From assembly GCA_903939735.1 (NCBI GenBank), contig CAJAIA010000010.1:1-37560 (forward strand): a stretch of 37,560 bases of DNA, written 5' to 3'. Every line of letters starts with the position of its first letter. The stretch's first letter is position 1. The notes beneath the pieces are model-generated. The model was not told where the DNA came from and ran no database searches. It was given only the letters and a program-made list of their open reading frames with translations. Origin of the DNA: an uncultured Ignavibacteria bacterium (GTDB lineage: Bacteria; Bacteroidota; Ignavibacteria; Kapaibacteriales; Kapaibacteriaceae). Positions 24,006 through 32,365 of this stretch are shown in pieces. Both the position numbers and the translations under genes were made by a program.

Positions 24006-25495
24006 AAGCCGCGAGCATCCTTCTTCATCTGTACGAGCTCAGTCTTGAGCAGATACATCATGTGTCCAGCCGCGTAATACGACATCTGCACGTTCTTCGT
24101 GAGCGGTTGGGGGATGCCCATGTGCTCAAAGGTGTACTCGGCGCCGTAGAAGGGTGTAGCGAGATCGTAGTAGCCGTTGAGTACCCATACACGCAGATCA
24201 GGATTCATCTGCATTGCATTGCGCAGCTTTGGCGCAACATTGAGATACTCGTTCTGTGCATTGCTGTAATCCCATGGCCAGACGCGTCCTGTGAGGACTT
24301 CATAGGGGAGTGTTGTTTTGACGTTGAGCTCACGACCGAGGTAGTCGTTGATGCACGTTGAGAAGCATCCTGCGATCGTTGGGTGATGTGATGGATCGCG
24401 TTCCATCGACTCGCCAAGGCGATCAGCAATCGTGCCAGTATAGCGGCTGTCGAAGCGACCGATTACTTGCCCCTTGTCGCGGAGCAGTTCTTGGCAGAAG
24501 CGGAAGATGATCGGACGAAGTTCTGCTTTGTCGATGTACTCTTCGCGCAGACCTGTGAACTGCGCAATACGTGTGATGATAGCTGCGCGCTCGGCATTCG
24601 TAAGACGCGTGCCTTTCATCAGTGCTGTTGAATAGTCGTTGATTGCAAACTCGCGAGCTTCAGTCACGACTTGTTCAAGGGTCTTCGACTGCATTGCAGG
24701 TGAAAGGCGCTTATGGTACCACGCAGTCGCTGCATATGTCGGCAAGAACGTTGCGAATGGCAGATCGTTGCCGTCAGCGAAGTCGATCGACTGGAAATTG
24801 AGAACTGCGCTCACGAGGATGACGCCGTTGAGATACATGCCGTAGCGATTCTGAAGATGCTCCGACAATCCACTCGCGCGCGTTGTGCCGTAGGATTCGC
24901 CAATCAAATACTTCGGTGAGGCCCAGCGCTTGTTGTCTGATGTCCAGCGACGGATGAACTCTCCGACTGATTCGATGTCTTGATTGTATCCGTGGAACTG
25001 CTTCGCGTCTTTTTCGTCGCTTGCGCGCGAGAAGCCTGTGCTCACCGGGTCGATGAACACGAGATCGCTGAGATCCAGCCACGACTGATCGTTATCGACC
25101 AGCTTGTATGGAGGTGCGAGCGTTGTGCCGTCGTCGTTCATTGCCACGCGACGTGGTCCGAGAACGCCCAAGTGCAGCCACACGCTCGACGAGCCGGGTC
25201 CGCCATTGAATGAAAACGTCAGCGGACGTGATGCGGGATCCTTTACTCCTGTGCGCGTGTAGGCGATGAAGAAGACCTTGGCACGAGGCGTACCATCTTC
25301 CTTGAGCATCGTCAGGTGTCCGGCCGTTGCTTGATAATCAATGCGCTGACCGTCGATCACCACGCTGTGGGATGTTGTGACGGGATCCTGGAAGATTGCT
25401 GCTTTTGCTGAGAGGGAGTCAGCAGCAGAAGAGATCGTGCAAGCGAAGCACGCAAGAGCAACGAGAACGAAGCAACGAACGAAAGCTGTGAGCAT
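23996..25495 (-). CDS. Secreted serine carboxypeptidase-like protein (peptidase S10)
   Basis: A 499-residue exported protein. The signal MLTAFVRCFVLVALACFACT follows an ATG at 25493-25495; the only longer start is a TTG that adds no signal. Family motifs are FSFNGGPGSSSVWLHLGVLG, the catalytic LIGESYGTTRASGLSE (S201), an Asp in VWVLNGYYDLATPFYGAEYT and a His in YYAAGHMMYLLKTE. This gives an intact Ser-Asp-His triad of the S10 alpha/beta-hydrolase family, which removes C-terminal amino acids, usually at acid pH. Bacterial S10 proteins are common in Bacteroidota and Acidobacteriota. It lies 29 bases after the YbdK gene, probably co-transcribed. It converges on the Fe-S gene with a ten-base overlap. 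Confidence 0.9.
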   Translation of the reverse strand: MLTAFVRCFVLVALACFACTISSAADSLSAKAAIFQDPVTTSHSVVIDGQRIDYQATAGHLTMLKEDGTPRAKVFFIAYTRTGVKDPASRPLTFSFNGGPGSSSVWLHLGVLGPRRVAMNDDGTTLAPPYKLVDNDQSWLDLSDLVFIDPVSTGFSRASDEKDAKQFHGYNQDIESVGEFIRRWTSDNKRWASPKYLIGESYGTTRASGLSEHLQNRYGMYLNGVILVSAVLNFQSIDFADGNDLPFATFLPTYAATAWYHKRLSPAMQSKTLEQVVTEAREFAINDYSTALMKGTRLTNAERAAIITRIAQFTGLREEYIDKAELRPIIFRFCQELLRDKGQVIGRFDSRYTGTIADRLGESMERDPSHHPTIAGCFSTCINDYLGRELNVKTTLPYEVLTGRVWPWDYSNAQNEYLNVAPKLRNAMQMNPDLRVWVLNGYYDLATPFYGAEYTFEHMGIPQPLTKNVQMSYYAAGHMMYLLKTELVQMKKDARGFYR

Positions 25496-25524
25496 AACGC
25501 GTACGTGAATGATGTGCAATGAAG

Positions 25525-26727
25525 TTACTCTGCTGTTGGCGCACGGAACTCGTCGATGAACGGTGTGACGTCGTCGAATAGACCCGTCATAGACTCTGTG
25601 TGGATGTACTTGGCGACTTCCTCCATGCTACCCGTTTCACGGAACACGCGTAGTTGGCGATCAGCGCCCGACCCATTCTCGAGGATGTTGTAGACGTATT
25701 CGAGATCTTTTCGCGATCCGAGATCGTCCACCACATCGTCGACGAAGGCAAGCAGTTCAAGAATCAACGCACGGGCGGACATCTCGCGCTGCTTTCCGAA
25801 ATCAATGAGTTTTCCGTCGAGACCATACCGTACGGCGCGCCACTTGTTTTCCATCAGCAAGCTGCGACGGTAGTGACGGAAGGACAAGTTCTTTTCGTAG
25901 AGCGAGAATAGCTTCGCTGCAATTGCCTGACACAGCGCGGCAATGGCAATCGTCTCCTCGACCCGCATCGGCAAATCGCAGATGCGAACTTCCAGTGTTG
26001 GGAAGTGTGGATGCGGACGTATGTCCCACCAGATGCGCTTTGGATTGTCGATGCATCCTGTTTGAATCAGCAGCTGCACGTACGATTCATACTCGCGCCA
26101 GCTCGCAAACGAGTCGGGGAGTGCCGTACGAGGAAAGCGTTCAAACACCTTTGATCGGTACGACTTCAGACCTGAATCAACACCTTCCCAGAAGGGTGAA
26201 TTCGTCGAAATTGCAAGAACGTGCGGCATGAAGTAGCGCATCTCGTTCATCAGCTGAATCTGCGTTTCGCGATTCTCGATACCGATGTGAATATGCATGC
26301 CGAAGATCAGCAGCGATCTCGCTAGAAGCTGCATGTCTTCGACCATTACCGTGTAGCGCTCGTCCGGATAAATCTCTTGATCCTGCCATCGCGCAAACGG
26401 GTGCGAACTCGCCGCGCCAATGAGGATGTTGTTCTGCTTTGCCAGGTGGGCCACAATCGAGCGGATCTTCCGCACCTCGAATCCGGCCTCGGTGGTGTTA
26501 CGACAAATGCCGGTGCCGATCTCCAGCATCGAGCCGTGCATTTCTGGTTTGATGTGTTCGTGGAGCAGTACGCGCCCCTTGCTCAGCAGACCCAAATTCA
26601 CGTGCGACTTCAGATCGTACGTTGTGGGGTCGAGTACCATGTACTCCTCTTCGATCCCGAGCGTAAAGCTTGGTCGCTCATAGGGGTTGCTCGGATCGAA
26701 GCTCACGCCAATATCATCGCCTGCCAT
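25525..26727 (-). CDS. Carboxylate-amine ligase, YbdK family (glutamate-cysteine ligase type 2-like)
   Basis: A 400-residue enzyme of the GCS2 superfamily. The active-site segment is FTLGIEEEYMVLDP (E26-E28), then MHGSMLEIGTGICRNT, FGMHIHIGIENRE and a metal-binding PHPHFPTLEVRICDLPM. This is the YbdK layout: ATP-dependent ligation of an amine to a gamma-carboxylate, with weak glutamate-cysteine ligase activity in some members. The ATG at 26725-26727 is preceded by AGAGGA at good spacing and is preferred over a longer frame to 26784. A TATCTTCG -7-like box lies at 26753-26760. The natural product is unknown; gamma-glutamyl-cysteine synthesis for a thiol buffer is possible but not shown. Confidence 0.92.
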   Translation of the reverse strand: MAGDDIGVSFDPSNPYERPSFTLGIEEEYMVLDPTTYDLKSHVNLGLLSKGRVLLHEHIKPEMHGSMLEIGTGICRNTTEAGFEVRKIRSIVAHLAKQNNILIGAASSHPFARWQDQEIYPDERYTVMVEDMQLLARSLLIFGMHIHIGIENRETQIQLMNEMRYFMPHVLAISTNSPFWEGVDSGLKSYRSKVFERFPRTALPDSFASWREYESYVQLLIQTGCIDNPKRIWWDIRPHPHFPTLEVRICDLPMRVEETIAIAALCQAIAAKLFSLYEKNLSFRHYRRSLLMENKWRAVRYGLDGKLIDFGKQREMSARALILELLAFVDDVVDDLGSRKDLEYVYNILENGSGADRQLRVFRETGSMEEVAKYIHTESMTGLFDDVTPFIDEFRAPTAE

Positions 26728-26752
26728 GGTATCCTCTTGCGGGTTTCTGCAT

Positions 26753-26760
26753 CGAAGATA
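26753..26760 (-). promoter_or_regulatory. -7-like box (TATCTTCG) for the YbdK-S10 pair
   Basis: On the minus strand the octamer matches TAnnTTTG at all but one fixed position and ends 25 bases upstream of the YbdK ATG. It fits a short leader containing the AGAGGA ribosome site. Confidence 0.4.
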
Positions 26761-26806
26761 CAGGTTTGTGAGCTCGGGGTGCAACCAACGGCCCCGATGT
26801 TCGTCG

Positions 26807-26814
26807 TAATATTG
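26807..26814 (+). promoter_or_regulatory. -7-like box (TAATATTG) abutting the 26818 start codon
   Basis: TAATATTG matches TAnnTTTG at five of six fixed positions and ends three bases before the ATG at 26818. If used it gives a leaderless message; it would argue against an alternative in-frame ATG at 26797. Confidence 0.4.
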
Positions 26815-26817
26815 ACT

Positions 26818-27300
26818 ATGCCTGAATTCAGTATCGAAGGAAATGGTCGTCTCGAGAAGACGGCTATCTACTACAACGGTGAACAGCTCGACGGTGTGCG
26901 TGAGGTGTTCCTCAACATCGACGAGCAGGGAACGTTCGATGCGCTGCTCATGTACATGGGTACGGATGGTCGATCCTACACGAAGAACATCTTCACCGAC
27001 TATCTCGAGAATGTTCGAACGGAGCCGCCGGGGTTTACCGACGAGGATGCACGTCAGCTATCCATGCTTACGGTGATCAGCGATGGTGATCTGGAGTCGA
27101 CGGTCGTTGCGAGGAATAACGAAGAGCAGTTCGGCGTCGTGAGTGTGTTCGTCCACATCAAGGCGCCGTCGGTGCCGGAGGGGGGCGGGCTTCGGGCGTT
27201 CTTCGGAGGGTCAAAGCAGATCCCCGACGCAACAGAATTTCGCGCGGAGATCGTCTACCGCGAAGACAATGGCGATTTGACGACAGAAGGAGTATTCTAA
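26818..27300 (+). CDS. Hypothetical cytoplasmic protein
   Basis: A 160-residue soluble protein I do not recognise, beginning MPEFSIEGNGRLEKTAIYYN. It has mixed alpha/beta character, is acidic, and carries no signal peptide or membrane segment. Notable stretches are VFLNIDEQGTFDALLMYMGT and FTDEDARQLSMLTVISDGDL. Start: ATG 26818, with a promoter-like box three bases ahead; an ATG seven codons earlier is also in frame. A much longer frame upstream would read through the YbdK gene and is rejected. It is two bases ahead of the secreted Gly/Ser/Arg-rich protein, so they likely share a transcript. No function can be assigned. Confidence 0.72.
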   Translation: MPEFSIEGNGRLEKTAIYYNGEQLDGVREVFLNIDEQGTFDALLMYMGTDGRSYTKNIFTDYLENVRTEPPGFTDEDARQLSMLTVISDGDLESTVVARNNEEQFGVVSVFVHIKAPSVPEGGGLRAFFGGSKQIPDATEFRAEIVYREDNGDLTTEGVF

Positions 27301-27302
27301 CG

Positions 27303-28001
27303 ATGCAACAACTACACCGTTTCGGCCTGATTGCAGTGCTTGCTGCACTTGTCTTTATGATCGTCCCACTCGATGCGTTCGCGCAGCGTCGTGGAGGGGG
27401 CTCGTTTGGCGGCAGCCGCGGACGCGGCTTTTCGGGTCAGCGCTCATCGCCAGGTGGATCGTTCGGAGGATCGCGAGGATCTTCACGTGCTACGCCACCA
27501 CGCAGTGGTCGCGACGGCGGTGCTAGTCGCTTCGGCAACGCACCAACGACGCGCAACTCGTTCGGTGGATCACGCCTGAATTCTTCTGGTGACTACGTCG
27601 GACGCTACGGTGCACCGCGTGCAACGGAACGTCGAACGATGGCAGGTGCAAATGGCAACACGAACTACACCATCAACCGCTATGGCGGCATGGGTGATGG
27701 CTTCATGATGGGCTACATGATGGGCAGCATCCCATGGTACTGGTCGATGCCATTCCATCCAGCATACTATTTCTCACGTCCAGCTACCGTTGTTAATCCC
27801 GACGGCACCACGGCGGTCTACCCCGGTACCTTCCAGTGGGGAACGCTCTTCATCACGCTGCTCGTGGTAGGGGGCATCGTATACATCGGCTACGTGTGGT
27901 TGCGTAATCGTCGCCGTCGTATGGCCTATACGACATCCGGGACGATGGCCGCGTCGTATGACGATGACCAACGTCCCGGAGCACAAAGTTCGTTTATGTG
28001 A
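27303..28001 (+). CDS. Secreted Gly/Ser/Arg-rich protein with one C-terminal transmembrane helix
   Basis: A 232-residue protein. The N-terminus MQQLHRFGLIAVLAALVFMI and a DAFAQ cleavage site form a signal peptide. Residues about 30-110 are low complexity, with repeated RGGGSFGGSRGRG-type and PGGSFGGSRGSSRATPP units. A methionine/glycine/tyrosine-rich patch (GGMGDGFMMGYMMGSIPWYW) follows. A helix WGTLFITLLVVGGIVYIGYV anchors it, with basic RNRRRR on the cytoplasmic side and a polar tail. The topology suggests an exported flexible domain attached to the inner membrane. I do not recognise a family; similar low-complexity secreted proteins are common in the FCB group. It meets the convergent subtilase gene two bases downstream. 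Confidence 0.75.
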   Translation: MQQLHRFGLIAVLAALVFMIVPLDAFAQRRGGGSFGGSRGRGFSGQRSSPGGSFGGSRGSSRATPPRSGRDGGASRFGNAPTTRNSFGGSRLNSSGDYVGRYGAPRATERRTMAGANGNTNYTINRYGGMGDGFMMGYMMGSIPWYWSMPFHPAYYFSRPATVVNPDGTTAVYPGTFQWGTLFITLLVVGGIVYIGYVWLRNRRRRMAYTTSGTMAASYDDDQRPGAQSSFM

Positions 28002-28003
28002 TC

Positions 28004-31000
28004 TTACCGCTGGATCACGATCGGCATCGTGCGCATGCCCGCGCCGTGCATCATGATAAGCGTGTACATGCCTTGTGGGAACGAGCGTACATCGAGACGT
28101 GATTCGCCAGGCTGCACATCATAACGAGCGACAAGCTCACCCTTTGAGCTGACCAAGCTAACCGTCATCGGAACAAAGGCGCGTACGCTGAGCTCCGTTG
28201 TTGCTGGGTTTGGCCATGCTGTTGCTGCGCCCATAGCCATCACGTCTTCAGTTACAGAGACAGGTGGTGTGACGATTGCCGTGAGTGCGAGTTCAACGAC
28301 AGACGGCGTGCCGTCGGATGTCATGCGCAGTTTACCGTTATAGGTGCCAGGTGTTGTGCCCGTGCAACGAAGTGGGATGCTGATGCTGGCGCCCGATGAG
28401 ATCGTCGTCTTCGGTGTCGACGTGATTGAGAACGCGTCTGCGGGTGTTGTACCGTCTGAGACCGTTTCGAACTTCGATACGGTGATGTCTGACGTGCCAT
28501 TGTTGCGCACCGACGCGGTACGAGTCTTGTTCTGTCCCGACTCCATTGAACCGAAGTTGAGAAGTGTTGTTGTAAACTCTGGGAGCTTCGTTCCGTTCGG
28601 ACCCGAGTAGCGGTACTCGAGCTCGCCGAGGGTCGTGCCTGCAACATAGAGCGTTGGTCGTGACGCAACGACTGCACGAGTGGTTGCAACAGTGCCCGCA
28701 GTCATCGTCAGAATCGTCTGCCACGCGCCACCATTGTTATCGGATCCAAGCACCTCGCCGCTATTGCCGATAATAAGGTGATGTCCGGTGTTCGCATTAA
28801 CACCCACGGGCGTAATGCCGAGGTTGAGATCGGCAGCACCTGCACGCCAATTTGCTCCACCATTCACTGAGGATGCGACACGGAATGGCGAGTCGCTGCT
28901 CACGCCCGTGCGATAGAGAAGAACACCATTTGTGCTATCGCGGAACGCAAGTCCAACAATCGAGGCGCCGCTAATACCAAGCGAGCCTTGTGACCAGGAC
29001 TGTCCCTTGTTGAGTGAATAGATCACGCGATTCGTCGACGTCGCAAACCAGACCGCATCGCCGCGACCGAAGCATCCACCACGCACGATGCGCTCGCTGC
29101 CGGTTGACAGTGGTGCAGTGCCGACGGCCGTCCACGCAGCGCCACCGTTTGTTGTGCGAACCACACCAAACTTGCCCGATACCGGATTGCCGACCGCTAC
29201 ACCATTCGTTGCGTCGAACATATAGATGCCTTCAACAGAGGCAAGGTTCGTGCTCACATTGATGCCGCTCCAGCTCGTGCCGCCGTTAGTTGTGCGACTG
29301 ACCGTTGGAACGTTGTTGTTGAGGCCGCCAATGAGTGCAGTTGAGTTGTTCACTGAGCGCAGAGCAGTTGGTACAAAGGGTGGCGTGACGTAACCGCCCG
29401 AGCCACTCGCCGTAACGCGCACCAGGATGCGCTGACCGAACACTGTGCCGGCAGCATACATCGTTTGATCTGAGCTAACGTCGATCAAATTCCAACTTGC
29501 GCCCACTTGATCGACAATGCTTGTGTAGGCATTCGTTGTTGGGAGATCGACAGGCACATAGATCGAAGCATAGTTCGCATACGTGCCGCTTGAAATGCGG
29601 AGTCCAACGCCAATCTCGCTCTTGTACCATGGGTACGACGACTTCAGCTGAATGTCGAAGGTGCCACTTACTTCGCCGTTGCGCGTAATCGTGCCAAGTG
29701 AGATTGTCGGAGTGCCGAAGTATGTGACGTTTGGATCAAGTATCACTGGCGTGATGATCACATTGGATGCATCATGCAGCACATTCTTCACGGTAAAGCG
29801 AACGGTTGTGCGCTCGTACGTTGTGATACGCCCACTGATGGAACCGCCTACAGCAAGTTCCTTCATGATTAGGCCTGGCATGCGCTCGCCGCTTGTGAAG
29901 GACGCATTGATCTTGACGGCACGCTCGGCATTGACGCGTCCCCAGTACAGTGGGCGTGTATCGAACGTCACGCCAATAAGTGGGTCAACGGTACCACGAA
30001 GCTGCGCGCGGATCATCTCCGGTGTCCAATCCGGGTGAATGGCCTTTACAAGACCAGCGACACCCGCTGTAAGTGGCGATGAAAACGATGTGCCAGAGAG
30101 TGCGCGATACTGATTGTTTGGATATGTGCTCAGGATGTTCTCACCTGGAGCATAGACATCAACATTCCGTCCGTAATTCGAGAAACCCGATACGCGGTCA
30201 GCAGCTGTGCTTGCGCCGACGCTGAGCACACCGTCAAGGCTTGCAGGCGATTGCAGATAGAGATCGTTGTTGAGGCCGTCGTTGCCCGATGCAGCTACAA
30301 CGAGTGAGCCCTTAGCCGTTGCATAATCAACAATGTCCTGCGCCGCAGGATCAATGCCTGGGCCGCCCCATGAGCAGTTGATGATGTGTGCACCGAGGTC
30401 TGCTGCATACGCGATTGCATTATACCCGCGGAGAATGCCGGCGAAGTTTGGATTGTCAGACCCGCATTTGATCGCGATGATGCGGCAGTTGAAACCGGCA
30501 CCTGCAACGCCCTTGCCATTGTTCGTCGATGCAGAAGCGCAGCCACCAACGACTGTGCCGTGTGATGTTCCGTCGTTGATCGTGCCGCCAGGTGCTGGAT
30601 CGTTGTCGGGGCGAAGAATTCCTTGCTGCGCATCAGCAGAAGAGATGTTTCCCACGAAATCCCAACCACGTACATCGTCGATCAGACCATTCTTATCGTC
30701 GTCGATGTTGTTGCTCGGAATCTCTTTCGGATTTGTCCAGATGTTCGCCGAGAGATCCTCGTGCTTCCAGTCGGTGCCCGAGTCGATAATCGCGATGACC
30801 ACTGAGCTAGCGCCCTTGGTGACATCCCAGGCCTTGTCGACCTTCATCAGGCCCATCCATGTTTGGGTGCTGTAGCGGGGGTCGTTTGGCGTGAAGCTCA
30901 AACGATGAATAGGCATTGGCACGGCATACTCAACGTCTGGATTGTCCATCAAGCGTGCGCAGACGTCGAAAGGGTCGGTACCCGCATCGTAGCGAACCGT

Positions 31001-31363
31001 GTACATACGGTCCAGCCCAACGGATACGGCGAGTGCAGCATCGGCTGGGGCAGGGAACATCGAATTAACTTCCTGGAGGTTCAGGTTCATCAGGTCGCGA
31101 TTGACCGGGCTCGACATCAGCGTTTGGTGCTGCCGGGCGATGCCATGCTGTTGCCGGGTCTTCACGATGATCGTTCCCGGGACGTAGGTTCCGGGTGCAG
31201 GGCGTTGGACCATGATGTCCTGTGCCGAGCGGCTTACGCCATTCGGTAACCCCATGGCATCACGGCGGATACGGTAGGCGTCCTGTCCCGGCAAGAGCCC
31301 TGCCCACGACGTAACGGCGAGAAGAATGAACGAGAGAACGAGTGCGGTTAAACGTGCGGTCAT
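28004..31363 (-). CDS. Secreted subtilisin-like protease with T9SS C-terminal sorting domain
   Basis: A 1119-residue S8 peptidase from ATG 31361-31363, which begins the signal MTARLTALVLSFILLAVTSW. A propeptide-like segment leads to the catalytic domain: VIAIIDSGTDWKHED (D194), DGTSHGTVVGGCAS (H268), VAASGNDG (oxyanion N361) and LSGTSFSSPLTAGVAG (S426). The middle has several TTNGGTSW-type beta-propeller repeats of the YCF48/BNR kind. Near the end is an ASPM/HYDIN-like beta domain (LLNFGSMESGQNKTRTASVR). The last ~75 residues (AWPNPATTELSVRAF to the final MPIVIQR) form a type A sorting domain for type IX secretion and cell-surface attachment. A longer N-terminal reading lacks a signal and is rejected. 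Confidence 0.93.
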   Translation of the reverse strand: MTARLTALVLSFILLAVTSWAGLLPGQDAYRIRRDAMGLPNGVSRSAQDIMVQRPAPGTYVPGTIIVKTRQQHGIARQHQTLMSSPVNRDLMNLNLQEVNSMFPAPADAALAVSVGLDRMYTVRYDAGTDPFDVCARLMDNPDVEYAVPMPIHRLSFTPNDPRYSTQTWMGLMKVDKAWDVTKGASSVVIAIIDSGTDWKHEDLSANIWTNPKEIPSNNIDDDKNGLIDDVRGWDFVGNISSADAQQGILRPDNDPAPGGTINDGTSHGTVVGGCASASTNNGKGVAGAGFNCRIIAIKCGSDNPNFAGILRGYNAIAYAADLGAHIINCSWGGPGIDPAAQDIVDYATAKGSLVVAASGNDGLNNDLYLQSPASLDGVLSVGASTAADRVSGFSNYGRNVDVYAPGENILSTYPNNQYRALSGTSFSSPLTAGVAGLVKAIHPDWTPEMIRAQLRGTVDPLIGVTFDTRPLYWGRVNAERAVKINASFTSGERMPGLIMKELAVGGSISGRITTYERTTVRFTVKNVLHDASNVIITPVILDPNVTYFGTPTISLGTITRNGEVSGTFDIQLKSSYPWYKSEIGVGLRISSGTYANYASIYVPVDLPTTNAYTSIVDQVGASWNLIDVSSDQTMYAAGTVFGQRILVRVTASGSGGYVTPPFVPTALRSVNNSTALIGGLNNNVPTVSRTTNGGTSWSGINVSTNLASVEGIYMFDATNGVAVGNPVSGKFGVVRTTNGGAAWTAVGTAPLSTGSERIVRGGCFGRGDAVWFATSTNRVIYSLNKGQSWSQGSLGISGASIVGLAFRDSTNGVLLYRTGVSSDSPFRVASSVNGGANWRAGAADLNLGITPVGVNANTGHHLIIGNSGEVLGSDNNGGAWQTILTMTAGTVATTRAVVASRPTLYVAGTTLGELEYRYSGPNGTKLPEFTTTLLNFGSMESGQNKTRTASVRNNGTSDITVSKFETVSDGTTPADAFSITSTPKTTISSGASISIPLRCTGTTPGTYNGKLRMTSDGTPSVVELALTAIVTPPVSVTEDVMAMGAATAWPNPATTELSVRAFVPMTVSLVSSKGELVARYDVQPGESRLDVRSFPQGMYTLIMMHGAGMRTMPIVIQR

Positions 31364-31575
31364 GGGGATGTGTCCAACGTGTTGTTGCAGCAGTGGCATG
31401 AAAACTGCCTGCATGTTACTGAAAGCAGGAATTTTTCGAGGGATGCGATTTTTTTTCGCTGAACATGTAACCAAGCTCAGGGGGCGGGTTTCTTGCTCAT
31501 GTACACGGTCTGAACAGCTGTGACATAACCAGGCAGAACAACTATCATTCATGTACGTTTTTTTTGGAGTTTCTC
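31364..31575. other. Gene-free divergent region between subtilase and lipoprotein
   Basis: The 212 bases hold promoters for both genes. Runs of T occur at about 31450-31457 and 31557-31565, the second just ahead of the lipoprotein's GGAG. The word TCATGTAC appears at 31497-31504 and 31549-31556, and CATGTA again at about 31464. A weak -7-like TATCATTC is at 31543-31550. None of these is strong enough to name a regulator. Confidence 0.4.
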
Positions 31576-32295
31576 ATGAATAAGCGCAATCTGATGACGA
31601 CACTGTTCGTCGCGATGATGGCAGCGATTTCATTCGGCCTGACGGCTTGCTCTGACAACGGTGTAACACCGGTTGATGCAGCAGGTATCTCAGTCGATAT
31701 GTCAACATCGTTCGATCTCAATGCATTCCCGATGGAATTTTCGGATGCATCGCTGGACCAGCCAATGATGGAGCGTCCAGATCCGAAGTCGGATAAGGGT
31801 GGCCGTGTTCGCACACCATTTGGCGATCTTCTTGCTCGTCTCAACCTCACAGCTGAGCAAAAGACAGCAGTTGAAGCACTCCTCGTATCACACAATGACT
31901 GTGTGAAGACAGCACTCGAAGCTCTCCGCGCTGCAGAGAAGGCAATCCTCGAAGCAGCTAAGGCTGAAGAGAAGGCAATCAAGCAGCAAGCAAAGGATAG
32001 CGTGATCACACGCGAAGAAGCACGCACGCAACTGCGCGCTCTCAATCAGCGTACACGTGAGGCCCTCAAGGCTCTCCCAGGTCGTGAAGAAGCACGTGCA
32101 GCTGTGAAGGCATGCGACGATGCATTCATCGCAGCTCTTCGTGGTCTTCTTGATGAAAAGCAGACAGGCATGCTTAACTCATGGCTCGAGCGCCGTGGCA
32201 AGAAGCCGTCAGACGGTGACAAGGGTCCACGCGGTGGCGATAGCACAGGTAACGGTGGTCGCGGACCAAATGGTGGTGGCACAGGTCGCGGATAA
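31576..32295 (+). CDS. Abundant helical lipoprotein, Spy/CpxP-like in character
   Basis: A 239-residue lipoprotein with signal MNKRNLMTTLFVAMMAAISF and lipobox GLTAC. ATG 31576 has GGAG and a T-run just upstream; a TTG four codons earlier overlaps the ribosome site. The body (residues 80-190) is a long charged helical stretch: LNLTAEQKTAVEALLVSHND, then EAAKAEEKAIKQQAKDSVIT and RTREALKALPGREEARAAV. This is similar in style to periplasmic Spy/CpxP chaperones. The tail is Gly-rich (GGDSTGNGGRGPNGGG). Codon choice favours ACA, GCA, TCA and CTC as in groEL, unlike the neighbouring genes, so high expression is likely. A strong terminator follows at 32317-32360. Confidence 0.78.
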   Translation: MNKRNLMTTLFVAMMAAISFGLTACSDNGVTPVDAAGISVDMSTSFDLNAFPMEFSDASLDQPMMERPDPKSDKGGRVRTPFGDLLARLNLTAEQKTAVEALLVSHNDCVKTALEALRAAEKAILEAAKAEEKAIKQQAKDSVITREEARTQLRALNQRTREALKALPGREEARAAVKACDDAFIAALRGLLDEKQTGMLNSWLERRGKKPSDGDKGPRGGDSTGNGGRGPNGGGTGRG

Positions 32296-32316
32296 TTCTG
32301 ATCTGAATTAGTCATT

Positions 32317-32360
32317 CGATGCCCATCGTCACCCGTTGACGATGGGCATCGTTGTATTTT
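32317..32360 (+). terminator. Rho-independent terminator of the lipoprotein gene
   Basis: CGATGCCCATCGTCA (32317-32331) and TGACGATGGGCATCG (32337-32351) are exact inverted copies: a 15-base-pair stem with loop CCCGT, followed by TTGTATTTT. It closes the lipoprotein transcript and shows that the permease after it begins a new one. Confidence 0.8.
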
Positions 32361-32362
32361 AC
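32355..32362 (+). promoter_or_regulatory. -7-like box (TATTTTAC) abutting the mlaE start
   Basis: TATTTTAC keeps the TAnnTT core and ends three bases before ATG 32366. It overlaps the T-tail of the preceding terminator, as in the groEL terminator region before the 35390 gene. Confidence 0.35.
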
Positions 32363-32365
32363 CGC

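Noticed and set aside
26377-26817. Upstream extension of the 26818 gene in the same frame
   Set aside because: It would run through the YbdK gene on the opposite strand; the added peptide has no domain and the promoter-like box lies at 26807.
31364-31552. N-terminal extension of the subtilase
   Set aside because: The extra 63 residues have no signal character; a clean signal peptide begins at ATG 31363.
31545-32045. Minus-strand open frame over the lipoprotein gene, with Ser/Arg-rich translation
   Set aside because: It reflects codon bias of the real gene; the plus strand has signal peptide, ribosome site and terminator.
32336-32365. Alternative mlaE start inside the hairpin
   Set aside because: This start lies within the terminator stem-loop; the family similarity begins after ATG 32366.
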